Positions 1 to 8,286 of a stretch of 64,000 bases of DNA are shown here, one piece after another. The stretch is from NCBI GenBank assembly GCA_030145305.1, contig JAQYVX010000001.1, forward strand, positions 235,357 to 299,356, given 5' to 3'. This DNA comes from Halarcobacter sp. GTDB lineage: Bacteria > Campylobacterota > Campylobacteria > Campylobacterales > Arcobacteraceae. The translations under genes were made by a program, and so were the position numbers. Position 1 is the first letter of the stretch. Each line of letters begins with the position of its first letter. The notes beneath the pieces are model-generated. The model saw nothing but the letters and a program-made list of their open reading frames with translations. It was not told where the DNA came from and ran no database searches.

Positions 1-42
1 AATCCTTATTTTTAAATAAGCTTTTATATTAACACTTTTAGA

Positions 43-48
43 TATAAT
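43..48 (+). promoter_or_regulatory. Putative sigma70 -10 box for msbA
   Basis: A perfect TATAAT lies 42 bases before the msbA start codon. No clear -35 is seen, which is normal for Campylobacterota promoters. The predicted start of transcription is near base 55, giving a leader of about 35 bases that contains the AGGATC ribosome site at about 80-85. Confidence 0.5.
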
Positions 49-89
49 TAGCGCCTTTTAAACAATTATATACGATAGCTAGGATCAGA

Positions 90-1799
90 ATGAAAGCATT
101 TTTTAAATATTATTTACCCTATTATAAAGACTACAAATTAAAAATATTTTTCGCCTTTATTGGTATACTTTTAGTTGCAAGTGGAAGTGCTGGATTAGCA
201 TATGTTATTAAACCCTTACTAGATGAAGTATTCATTGCAAAAAATCAAGAAATGTTATATCTCGTGCCTATTCTTTTGATTATTGTACAAACAGCTCAAG
301 GAGTTGGAAAGTACATACAAGTTTATTATATTTCATTTGTTGGTCAAGATATAATTAGAATTGTTAGAGATAATTTATTATCTCATATCTTAACACTAGA
401 CATAGCTTTCTTTCAAAAAAAACATGGTGGAGAATTAATATCTAGAATTACAAATGATATTAATAGAATTCAATCAGCAGTTTCAACTCAAATTGCAGGA
501 ATAATAAGAGAATTTTTAACTATTGTAGCTTTAGTAGCTTATGTAATATTTTTAAATCCAGAATTAGCTTTCTATGGTTTAGTTGTTATGCCTTTAGCTC
601 TTTATCCAATTAGTATTTTGGCTAAAAAAATGAAAAAACTCTCTTTTCTTTCTCAAGAATCTGCTTCTGATATTACCTCTCATTTAAGTGAAGTTTTTAA
701 CAATGTAGAAATTATTAAAGCAAATTCAACTGAAAAAATTGAATTAAATAAATTCGAAGATCATAATAAAAATTTCTTTAATTTAAATATAAAATCAGTA
801 AAAGCAAATGAGTTAACTTCCCCTATAATGGAGTTTATAGGAGCTTTAGCAGCAGGATTAGTAATCATTTTTGGAGGTTCGCAAGTAATTGATGGAACTA
901 TGACAGCAGGTACTTTTTTATCTTTTATTGCTGCGTTATTTATGCTTTATACACCAATTAAAAGAATAGCATCAATTTATAATGCCTTACAAAATGCAAT
1001 AGCTGCCCACGAAAGAATATTATCAATTTATAATATTAATCCAACCATTCTTAGTGGAGATAAAGATATTCCAAAGAATGTTGACAAAATTGAATTTAAA
1101 AATGTAGAACTAAAATATGACAAGATTACTGCTTTAGAGAATATAAATCTAACAGCTTTAAAAGGACAAAAATTTGCTCTTGTTGGAGATAGTGGTGGAG
1201 GCAAATCTTCTTTAATTAATTTACTTATTAGATTTTATGACACAAGTTGTGGAGAAATTCTATTTAATGAAACTTCTTTAAAAGATATAAATATAGATTC
1301 TTTAAGAAAAAATATTTCAGTCGTTACACAAAGAGTATATATTTTTAATGATTCTGTTGCTTCAAATGTAGCTTATGGATATGAAATTGATGAAGAAAGA
1401 GTAATCGAAGCTTTAAAACAATCTCACGCATATGATTTTATATCAGCAATGGAAAATGGTATTTATACAAAACTAGATGAAGCAGGAACAAACTTAAGTG
1501 GTGGACAAAGACAAAGAATAGCTATTGCTAGGGCTTTATATAAAAATCCTCAAATTCTAATTTTAGATGAAGCTACCTCTGCTTTGGATAATGAAAGTGA
1601 ATCAATAATTTCTGAAGTCATTGATAATGTTAGTAAAAATAGAATTACATTTGTAATTGCACACCGTCTAAGTACAATAAAAAATGCTGATAAAATAGCT
1701 GTATTTAAAAAAGGTAAAATCGTTTGTATAGACACTGAGAAGAATCTTTTAGAAAATTGTAAAGAGTATCAACGTCTATATAATCTAGCAAATATTTAA
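90..1799 (+). CDS. msbA: Lipid A/phospholipid ABC exporter, MsbA-type
   Basis: This is a fused half-transporter of 569 residues, the usual MsbA length. Residues 1 to about 310 form the six-helix membrane domain. The C-terminal ATPase has Walker A GDSGGGKSS at about 366-374, the signature LSGGQ at 469-473, a Walker B ending ILDEATSALD at about 490, and the switch histidine in IAHRLST. Such proteins flip lipid A-core or lipids across the inner membrane. In Campylobacter jejuni msbA likewise precedes pyrD, which supports the name over a generic multidrug exporter. The start has a good ribosome site (AGGATC) six bases upstream. Confidence 0.85.
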   Translation: MKAFFKYYLPYYKDYKLKIFFAFIGILLVASGSAGLAYVIKPLLDEVFIAKNQEMLYLVPILLIIVQTAQGVGKYIQVYYISFVGQDIIRIVRDNLLSHILTLDIAFFQKKHGGELISRITNDINRIQSAVSTQIAGIIREFLTIVALVAYVIFLNPELAFYGLVVMPLALYPISILAKKMKKLSFLSQESASDITSHLSEVFNNVEIIKANSTEKIELNKFEDHNKNFFNLNIKSVKANELTSPIMEFIGALAAGLVIIFGGSQVIDGTMTAGTFLSFIAALFMLYTPIKRIASIYNALQNAIAAHERILSIYNINPTILSGDKDIPKNVDKIEFKNVELKYDKITALENINLTALKGQKFALVGDSGGGKSSLINLLIRFYDTSCGEILFNETSLKDINIDSLRKNISVVTQRVYIFNDSVASNVAYGYEIDEERVIEALKQSHAYDFISAMENGIYTKLDEAGTNLSGGQRQRIAIARALYKNPQILILDEATSALDNESESIISEVIDNVSKNRITFVIAHRLSTIKNADKIAVFKKGKIVCIDTEKNLLENCKEYQRLYNLANI

Positions 1800-1860
1800 T
1801 CTCAACATTTTTTTAATACTTTTTGGATAAAATATTAAAATTTTAAAAAAGGGAAGAAGT

Positions 1861-2919
1861 TTGTTTGATTATAAAACACTGAAAAAAGCATTATTTTTCT
1901 TTCAGCCTGAAACTGCACACAATATTGCAGAACTAGGTTTAAGAATATTACCAAAATGTAAACTGCTAAATAATTACATGGTCAATAAAAATTTTATTAT
2001 GAATCCAAAACTTTCACAAGAAATAGATGGTATTAAATTTTTAAACCCAGTTGGATTAGCGGCTGGTTTTGATAAAAATGCAACTGTTATAAAATCAATG
2101 CCCGCACTTGGATTTGGATTTACAGAAATTGGGACAATGACTCCAAGAGCGCAAGAAGGAAACCCAAAACCTAGAATGTTTAGATATCCTTCATTAAATT
2201 CAGTTCAAAATGCAATGGGATTTAATAACGAAGGTTCAGCGAAAGTTTTAAGTAACTTAAAAAAAGTTTACCCTTTTTCTATTCCTATTGGAGCAAATAT
2301 TGGAAAGAATAAAACAACTCCAGAAGAGTTTGCCTTATTAGATTATAAAACCTTAATTAGAAAATTTGAAAAGGCAAGTGATTATCTAGTAATTAATATC
2401 TCAAGTCCTAATACACCTAATTTAAGAGACTTGCAAAATGAAAAATTTATTACTGATCTTTTTACTATGGCAAAAGAGCTAACAGTTAAGCCAATTTATT
2501 TGAAAATTGCTCCTGATATGGAAGTTGATGTTGCCCTTGAACTTTGTAATACAGCTGTAAAGGCAGGTGCTTCAGGTATTATTGCTACTAATACAACAAT
2601 TGATTATTCACTTGTTCCTCAAGCTAAAGACTTTGGTGGATTAAGTGGAGCTTGTTTGACTGAAAAATCTTACAATTTATTTAAAGAAATTGCTACTTCA
2701 CTTTATGGAAAAACAACATTGATTTCTGTTGGTGGGATTTCTACAGCAGAAGAAGCATACAAAAGATTAAAAGCTGGTGCATCTTTAGTTCAAGCATACA
2801 CAGGAATGATTTTTGAAGGTCCTTCGATGGTTAGAAATATCAATGAAGAGATTTTAGATCTAATGCAAAAAGATGGGTTCAATAATATATCTGAAGTTAT
2901 TGGCTCAGATTTAAAATAA
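1861..2919 (+). CDS. pyrD: Dihydroorotate dehydrogenase (quinone), class 2
   Basis: This enzyme oxidises dihydroorotate to orotate in pyrimidine synthesis and passes electrons from FMN to the membrane quinone pool. The 352 residues include the N-terminal membrane-associating extension of class 2 enzymes (FQPETAHNIAE), the FMN-contacting GLAAGFDKNA, and NISSPNTPNLR with the catalytic serine at about 182. The C-terminal phosphate-binding SVGGI and GASLVQAYTG segments are present. The start codon is TTG, placed just after GGGAAGAAG; no better ATG lies nearby. It sits in the conserved msbA-pyrD-protease-dapA order. Confidence 0.93.
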   Translation: MFDYKTLKKALFFFQPETAHNIAELGLRILPKCKLLNNYMVNKNFIMNPKLSQEIDGIKFLNPVGLAAGFDKNATVIKSMPALGFGFTEIGTMTPRAQEGNPKPRMFRYPSLNSVQNAMGFNNEGSAKVLSNLKKVYPFSIPIGANIGKNKTTPEEFALLDYKTLIRKFEKASDYLVINISSPNTPNLRDLQNEKFITDLFTMAKELTVKPIYLKIAPDMEVDVALELCNTAVKAGASGIIATNTTIDYSLVPQAKDFGGLSGACLTEKSYNLFKEIATSLYGKTTLISVGGISTAEEAYKRLKAGASLVQAYTGMIFEGPSMVRNINEEILDLMQKDGFNNISEVIGSDLK

Positions 2920-2942
2920 ATAAATTTAAATAAGGAACATTT

Positions 2943-4259
2943 TTGAAAAAAATATTAATATCTTTTTTGTTCTTTGTATTTTTTACAGGAGAATTAATGA
3001 GTAAGAGTTTACCAAAGTATCATACTAAGACTTTAGAAAATGGTTTGAAAATAGTTGTTATCCCAATGGATAATGGATCAAATGTAGTATCTACAAATAT
3101 ATTTTATAATGTAGGTAGTAGAAATGAAATTATGGGAAAATCTGGTATTGCTCATATGCTTGAACATCTAAATTTTAAATCTACAAAAAACCTAAAAGCT
3201 GGGGAGTTTGATGAAATAGTTAAAGGATTTGGAGGAGTTAATAATGCTTCAACATCATTTGATTATACAAAATATTATATAACTTCAAGTTCTAAAAACA
3301 TGGATACTTCTTTAAAACTTTTCTCTGAATTAATGCAAAATCTAACATTAAAAGATGAAGAGTTTCAACCAGAAAGAGATGTAGTTGCAGAAGAAAGACG
3401 TTGGAGAACTGATAATAATCCTATGGGATATTTACAGTATAGACTTTTTAATAATGCCTATATTTATCATCCATACCATTGGACACCAATTGGGTTTACA
3501 AATGATATAAAAAATTGGTCAATTGAAGATATAAGAGATTTTCATAGCACTTATTATCAACCAAAAAATGCAATTGTTGTAATTTCAGGAGATATAAAAA
3601 AAGAAGAAGCATTTAAATCAACTACGAAACATTTTGCAAAAATTCAAAATACTAAAGAGATTAAATCTGTTCTTCATACAATTGAACCTAAACAAGATGG
3701 TGAAAAAAATATAGTAATTCATAAAGATACACAAGTTGAAATGCTTGCAATGGCTTATCATATTCCAAATTTTGCCCATGAAGATCAAGTTGCTTTAAGT
3801 GCCTTAAGTGAACTTTTAAGCTCAGGAAAGAGTTCTTATTTACAAAAAGTATTAGTTGATGAAAAAAGATTAGTAAATTCTGTTTACGCTTATAATTTAG
3901 AACTAACAGACCCAGGACTTTTTATGTTCGTAGCTGTTTGTAATCAAGGTGTAAAAGCAAAAGATGTAAAAAAAGAGATTAATAAAATTATTCAAAATAT
4001 AAAAGATGGAAAGATAACAAAAGAAGAAATTAATAAAATTAAGATTAATACAAAAGCTGATTTTATTTTCTCTCTTGAAAGTTCAAGTTCAGTAGCTTCT
4101 TTATATGGTAGTTATTTTGTAAGAGATAATGTTAAACCACTTTTTGAATATGAAGAAAAAATTGAGAACTTAAAGAAAAAGGATATTGTAGAAGTTGTAA
4201 ATAAATATTTAACTAGTAAAAATTCTACAACATTAATTTTAAAACCAGATGACAAATAA
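2943..4259 (+). CDS. M16 family zinc metallopeptidase (periplasmic)
   Basis: A secreted insulinase/PqqL-type peptidase of 438 residues. A hydrophobic signal peptide spans residues 1 to about 20. The inverted zinc motif HxxEH is seen as HMLEH, with the downstream glutamate in the EERRWRTDNNP region typical of active M16 subunits. The C-terminal half is the usual M16 inactive-like domain. It starts with TTG after AAGGAA. Its position between pyrD and dapA matches Campylobacter and Helicobacter. The substrate is unknown; peptide degradation in the periplasm is the family role. Confidence 0.88.
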   Translation: MKKILISFLFFVFFTGELMSKSLPKYHTKTLENGLKIVVIPMDNGSNVVSTNIFYNVGSRNEIMGKSGIAHMLEHLNFKSTKNLKAGEFDEIVKGFGGVNNASTSFDYTKYYITSSSKNMDTSLKLFSELMQNLTLKDEEFQPERDVVAEERRWRTDNNPMGYLQYRLFNNAYIYHPYHWTPIGFTNDIKNWSIEDIRDFHSTYYQPKNAIVVISGDIKKEEAFKSTTKHFAKIQNTKEIKSVLHTIEPKQDGEKNIVIHKDTQVEMLAMAYHIPNFAHEDQVALSALSELLSSGKSSYLQKVLVDEKRLVNSVYAYNLELTDPGLFMFVAVCNQGVKAKDVKKEINKIIQNIKDGKITKEEINKIKINTKADFIFSLESSSSVASLYGSYFVRDNVKPLFEYEEKIENLKKKDIVEVVNKYLTSKNSTTLILKPDDK

Positions 4260-4294
4260 ACAAGTAAAACATAAACATTAGAAGGGAAGAGTAT

Positions 4295-5182
4295 ATGAAT
4301 ATTATTACAGGTGCTATGACTGCACTTATAACACCATTTAAAAATGGAAAAGTTGATACAGCGAAATATGAATATCTAATTAATAGACAAATAGAACAAG
4401 GTATGAATGCTGTAGTTCCAGTTGGGACAACAGGAGAAAGTGCTACATTATCACATGCAGAGCATAAAGAGTGTATTGAAATTGCAGTTGCGATTTGTAA
4501 AGGTACAAACGTAAAAGTAATAGCAGGAGCTGGTTCTAATGCAACACATGAAGCCTGCGATATTGCAAAGCATGCACAAGCTGTTGGAGCTGATGGACTT
4601 TTATCAGTTACACCATATTATAACAAACCTACACAAGAAGGTTTATATCAACACTATAAAGCAATTGCGCAATCTGTAGAAATTCCTTTTATGCTTTATA
4701 ATGTTCCAGGACGTACATCTGTTGATTTAGAAGCAGATACAGCTATTAGACTTTATGATGATGTTAAAAATATTTATGCAATCAAAGAAGCAACAGGTTC
4801 ACTAGAACGAGCTATTGAAATTTCATCACAAAGACCTGATTTTTGTATAGTATCAGGAGACGACGCAATTGATTTTCCTATGTTAGCAAATGGAGCAAAA
4901 GGTATAATCTCTGTTACAGCAAATTTACTTCCTAATTTAAAATCAAAATTAGTACATAGTACATTTGAAGGTGACTTTGATACAGCGAGAGCTATTAATA
5001 ATGATTTATATAAATTAAATAAAGCATTATTTGTTGAAGCTAATCCAATTCCAATTAAAGCAATTATGTATCTTGCTGGATTATTGGATACATTAGAATA
5101 TAGACTTCCATTAACAGCTCCAAGCAAAGAAACAATGAAAAATTTAGAAGAAGTATTAAAATATTATGAGGTAAAAAAATAA
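4295..5182 (+). CDS. dapA: 4-hydroxy-tetrahydrodipicolinate synthase
   Basis: The enzyme condenses pyruvate with aspartate semialdehyde, the first step of the lysine and diaminopimelate branch. All key residues are visible: T45-T46 in GTTGES, Y135 in LYNVPGRT and the Schiff-base lysine K164 in AIKEATG, close to the E. coli positions. Its length of 295 residues is standard. The ATG follows GAAGGGAAGAG. The stop codon overlaps the next gene by one base (TAATG), so the two are translationally coupled. Confidence 0.95.
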   Translation: MNIITGAMTALITPFKNGKVDTAKYEYLINRQIEQGMNAVVPVGTTGESATLSHAEHKECIEIAVAICKGTNVKVIAGAGSNATHEACDIAKHAQAVGADGLLSVTPYYNKPTQEGLYQHYKAIAQSVEIPFMLYNVPGRTSVDLEADTAIRLYDDVKNIYAIKEATGSLERAIEISSQRPDFCIVSGDDAIDFPMLANGAKGIISVTANLLPNLKSKLVHSTFEGDFDTARAINNDLYKLNKALFVEANPIPIKAIMYLAGLLDTLEYRLPLTAPSKETMKNLEEVLKYYEVKK

Positions 5183-5973
5183 TGAGTAAAAAGATGGAGA
5201 GTAGTATGAAGGGTAAAACATTAGTAATTTCTGGGGGAACTAAAGGTATTGGAAAAGCAAATGTATATAAATTTGCAGAAAATGGAGTAAATGTTGCATT
5301 TACTTATAATTCAAATAAAGAAATTGCCCTAGAAATTTGTAATGATGTTGAAGAAAAATACGGAGTAAAGTGTAAATGTTACCCATTTAATGTATTAGAA
5401 CCTGAAACATATAAAGAACTTTTTTTAGAAATTGATAAAGACTTTGATAGAGTTGACTTTTTTATCTCAAACGCAATGATTTATGGTCGTGCTGTTGTTG
5501 GTGGATATGGTAAATTTATGAAATTAAAACCAAGAGGTTTAAATAATATTTATACTGCAACTGTAAATGCTTTTGTTTGTGGTTCTCAACAAGCTGCAAA
5601 AAGAATGGAAAAAGTTGGAGGAGGAGCTATTGTTTCTTTATCTTCAACAGGAAACTTAGTATATATTCAAAACTATTCAGGTCATGGGACTAATAAAGCA
5701 GCTGTTGAAGCAATGGTTAGATATGCAGCAACTGAATTAGGAGAAATGAAGATTAGAGTAAATGCAGTTTCAGGTGGTCCTATTGATACAGATGCTCTAA
5801 AAGCATTTACAAATTATGAAGAAGTAAAACAAAAAACTGCTGAATTCTCTCCTTTAGATAGAATTGGTCAACCAGAAGATTTAGCACAATCATGTTATTT
5901 CCTATGTACACAAGAAGCATCTTGGATTACAGGTCATACCTTAATCGTTGATGGTGGGACAACATTTAAATAA
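5182..5973 (+). CDS. fabL: Enoyl-ACP reductase, FabL-like SDR
   Basis: A short-chain dehydrogenase fold with a classical GxxxGxG cofactor loop (SGGTKGIGK) but with the enoyl-reductase pair spaced Y165-x6-K172 (NYSGHGTNK) instead of the ordinary YxxxK. The segments NAVSGGPIDTDALKAF and IVDGG resemble Bacillus subtilis FabL, not FabI, whose glycine loop differs. It would complete the fatty-acid elongation cycle in the cytoplasm. A second possible start is the ATG at 5206, which has its own GGAGAG; the upstream ATG, coupled to the dapA stop, is kept. It could be another SDR, but the Y-x6-K spacing argues for enoyl reductase. Confidence 0.75.
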   Translation: MSKKMESSMKGKTLVISGGTKGIGKANVYKFAENGVNVAFTYNSNKEIALEICNDVEEKYGVKCKCYPFNVLEPETYKELFLEIDKDFDRVDFFISNAMIYGRAVVGGYGKFMKLKPRGLNNIYTATVNAFVCGSQQAAKRMEKVGGGAIVSLSSTGNLVYIQNYSGHGTNKAAVEAMVRYAATELGEMKIRVNAVSGGPIDTDALKAFTNYEEVKQKTAEFSPLDRIGQPEDLAQSCYFLCTQEASWITGHTLIVDGGTTFK

Positions 5974-6515
5974 TGTCAAATGCTCTTAATGTTCCAAATC
6001 TTTTAGCCCTATTTCGTATTGCGCTAGCTCCATTAATGTTATGGTTTTTAGTTGATAGAGATAGTGCTATTTTTTCTACTTGGCATCCAAGTTGGCTTGA
6101 TTATTTTGCAGGATTAATATTTGTAATTGCTTCAGTTACAGATTTTTTTGATGGTTTTATAGCAAGGTCTTGGAATCAAATGACAAAATTAGGGGCAATA
6201 CTAGACCCTCTTGCTGATAAGATGTTGATGTTAGCTGGGTTTTTAGGTCTTATGGTAATGAATAGAGCTAGTGCTTGGGCTGTATTTTTAATTCTTTCAA
6301 GAGAATTTTTTATTACAGGACTTAGAGTAGTTGCTGTTAGTGAAAATAAAAGTGTTGCTTCAACAATGGCAGGAAAAATAAAAACTGTTGTTCAAATGAT
6401 AGCAATAGGTTTTTTAATAATGAACTGGCCTTTTGCAACTGCTCTTTTATGGCTAGCTGTTTTACTTACTTTATACTCAGGATATGAGTATACAAGGGAT
6501 TATTTTACAAATTAA
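5973..6515 (+). CDS. pgsA: CDP-diacylglycerol-glycerol-3-phosphate 3-phosphatidyltransferase
   Basis: This membrane enzyme makes phosphatidylglycerol phosphate. The CDP-alcohol phosphotransferase signature is complete: D57, D60, G61, R65, G74, D78, D82. Several hydrophobic helices fill the 180 residues, a normal length. The ATG overlaps the stop of the preceding reductase by one base, so it is coupled to fatty-acid synthesis. Its proximity to dapA and rseP is also found in Helicobacter pylori. Confidence 0.92.
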   Translation: MSNALNVPNLLALFRIALAPLMLWFLVDRDSAIFSTWHPSWLDYFAGLIFVIASVTDFFDGFIARSWNQMTKLGAILDPLADKMLMLAGFLGLMVMNRASAWAVFLILSREFFITGLRVVAVSENKSVASTMAGKIKTVVQMIAIGFLIMNWPFATALLWLAVLLTLYSGYEYTRDYFTN

Positions 6516-6537
6516 TATAAATTAACTGGAGTTTTTT

Positions 6538-7590
6538 TTGGGTACTATTACTTTTTTACTTGTTTTATCTTTTTTAGTTTTTTTTCATGAACTAGGCCAT
6601 TTTCTAGCTGCACGATATTTTGGTGTTACAGTTCAAGTTTTTTCAATAGGATTTGGGAAGCAAGTATATTCAAAAGTTTGGGCTGGTACTAAATGGCAAA
6701 TAGCACTTATACCTTTAGGTGGTTATGTAAAAATGAAAGGCCAAGATGATACAAAACCAGGACTAGAAGAAGCTGGTGATGATTCATACAACAACAAAAA
6801 GCCTTGGCAAAGAATAATAATACTTTTTGCAGGCCCTTTTGCAAACTTTTTACTTGCGGGAATCTTATATTTTGTAATTGCACTTGCAGGTGCAAATTCT
6901 TTAAGTCCTACAGTTGGAAAACTTCAAGTAAATTCTCCTGCACTTAGAGCTGGAATTCAAGAGAATGATGTAATTGTTAGAATTAATAATAAAGAGATAA
7001 AAACTTGGGAAGATATAGGAAAATTTATTAGATCTACTCAAGGACCTTTAACTTTTTATATAAAAAGAAATGGGAATTTAATTTCTAAAACTATAAATCC
7101 ACATATTTCAGATGCACAAAATATATTTAAAGAAAAAATCAAAAAAAGAATGATTGGTATTTCTCCTGCGCCAAAACTAGTAACAATATATCATGACCCT
7201 ATTTCTGCTCTTAGTTTTGCATATGACAAAACAATTCAATCATCAACAATGATATTTCAAGGTGTACAAAAATTAATTCAAGGCGTTGTTCCAAGTAGTG
7301 AAATTGGTGGAGTTATTACGATAGGAAAAGTTATTTCAGATGCAAGTGAGTCTTCTATTATTGCTCTTTTTGCAATCACTGCTTTAATATCAGTAAACCT
7401 AGGTGTTTTGAATTTACTTCCAATTCCTGCTCTTGATGGCGGACATATAATGTTTAATTTATATGAAATTATTTTTAGAAGAAAACCAAGTGAACAAGTG
7501 TTTATGTTTCTTACAATTGCTGGATGGATAATTTTAGCTTCACTTATGTTACTTGGAATTTATAATGATATTACTAGATTATTAGGATAA
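6538..7590 (+). CDS. rseP: Site-2 intramembrane zinc protease RseP
   Basis: An S2P-family protease that cleaves membrane proteins, classically anti-sigma factors and signal-peptide remnants. HELGH is at residues 17-21 in the first membrane helix and the second zinc-ligand motif LDGGH is at 299-303 in a late helix. A PDZ domain lies between them (SPALRAGIQENDVIVRIN). Its 350 residues suggest one PDZ domain, not the two of E. coli. The start is TTG with GGAG seven bases upstream. No sigma-E/anti-sigma pair is visible here, so the substrate is unknown. Confidence 0.92.
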   Translation: MGTITFLLVLSFLVFFHELGHFLAARYFGVTVQVFSIGFGKQVYSKVWAGTKWQIALIPLGGYVKMKGQDDTKPGLEEAGDDSYNNKKPWQRIIILFAGPFANFLLAGILYFVIALAGANSLSPTVGKLQVNSPALRAGIQENDVIVRINNKEIKTWEDIGKFIRSTQGPLTFYIKRNGNLISKTINPHISDAQNIFKEKIKKRMIGISPAPKLVTIYHDPISALSFAYDKTIQSSTMIFQGVQKLIQGVVPSSEIGGVITIGKVISDASESSIIALFAITALISVNLGVLNLLPIPALDGGHIMFNLYEIIFRRKPSEQVFMFLTIAGWIILASLMLLGIYNDITRLLG

Positions 7591-7593
7591 AAA

Positions 7594-8271
7594 ATGGAAA
7601 AACAAATTGCTGTAAAAAACTTAGATAATTTAATCACAAAAGTAGAAGCTGCAAGATTAAGAGTTTCAGAACATCATATTGTAAAAATAATTGGTATTTC
7701 AAAATATTCTGAAGCTTCAGATATTGCTACTCTTTATAGTGCAGGTCAAAGAGCCTTTGGAGAGAATAAAGTTCAAGATTTAAAAACAAAGAGTGAAGAA
7801 CTTGATGAACTTCCACTTGAATGGCATTTTGTAGGAAGATTACAAAAAAATAAAATCAACAATCTAATTGATTTAAAACCTACTTTAGTGCACTCTTTAG
7901 ACTCTTTAGATTTAGCAGAAGAATTGAATAAAAAGCTTGAAGCCAAAAATAGAACTATGGCTTGTTTACTTCAAATTAATTCAAGCCATGAAGATAGTAA
8001 AGCTGGAGTTCTTCCAGAAGAAGCAATAGAAATTTATAAACAAATTTTAGACTCATGTCCTAATATAAAACTAAAAGGTCTTATGAGTATTGGCGCACAT
8101 AGCCAAGATAGAGATATAATAAAGAAATCGTTTATCACAACAAAAAATATTTATGATAAATTAGTTCCTTTTGGAGCAAAATATTGCTCAATGGGTATGA
8201 GTTCAGATTTTGAATTAGCTATTTCATCTGGTTCAAATATGATAAGAGTAGGTTCATCTCTCTTTAAATAA
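7594..8271 (+). CDS. yggS: Pyridoxal-phosphate homeostasis protein, YggS/PLPBP family
   Basis: A single-domain TIM-barrel PLP-binding protein of 225 residues. The PLP lysine is K37 in GISKY, followed by the family segment AFGENKVQD; the C-terminal SMGMSSDFELAI and SNMIRVGSSLF phosphate-binding parts are present. Family members buffer PLP and affect amino- and keto-acid balance without known catalysis. It starts three bases after the rseP stop, with AGGA inside the rseP end. Confidence 0.92.
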   Translation: MEKQIAVKNLDNLITKVEAARLRVSEHHIVKIIGISKYSEASDIATLYSAGQRAFGENKVQDLKTKSEELDELPLEWHFVGRLQKNKINNLIDLKPTLVHSLDSLDLAEELNKKLEAKNRTMACLLQINSSHEDSKAGVLPEEAIEIYKQILDSCPNIKLKGLMSIGAHSQDRDIIKKSFITTKNIYDKLVPFGAKYCSMGMSSDFELAISSGSNMIRVGSSLFK

Positions 8272-8286
8272 TATAAAAGGTTCAAA

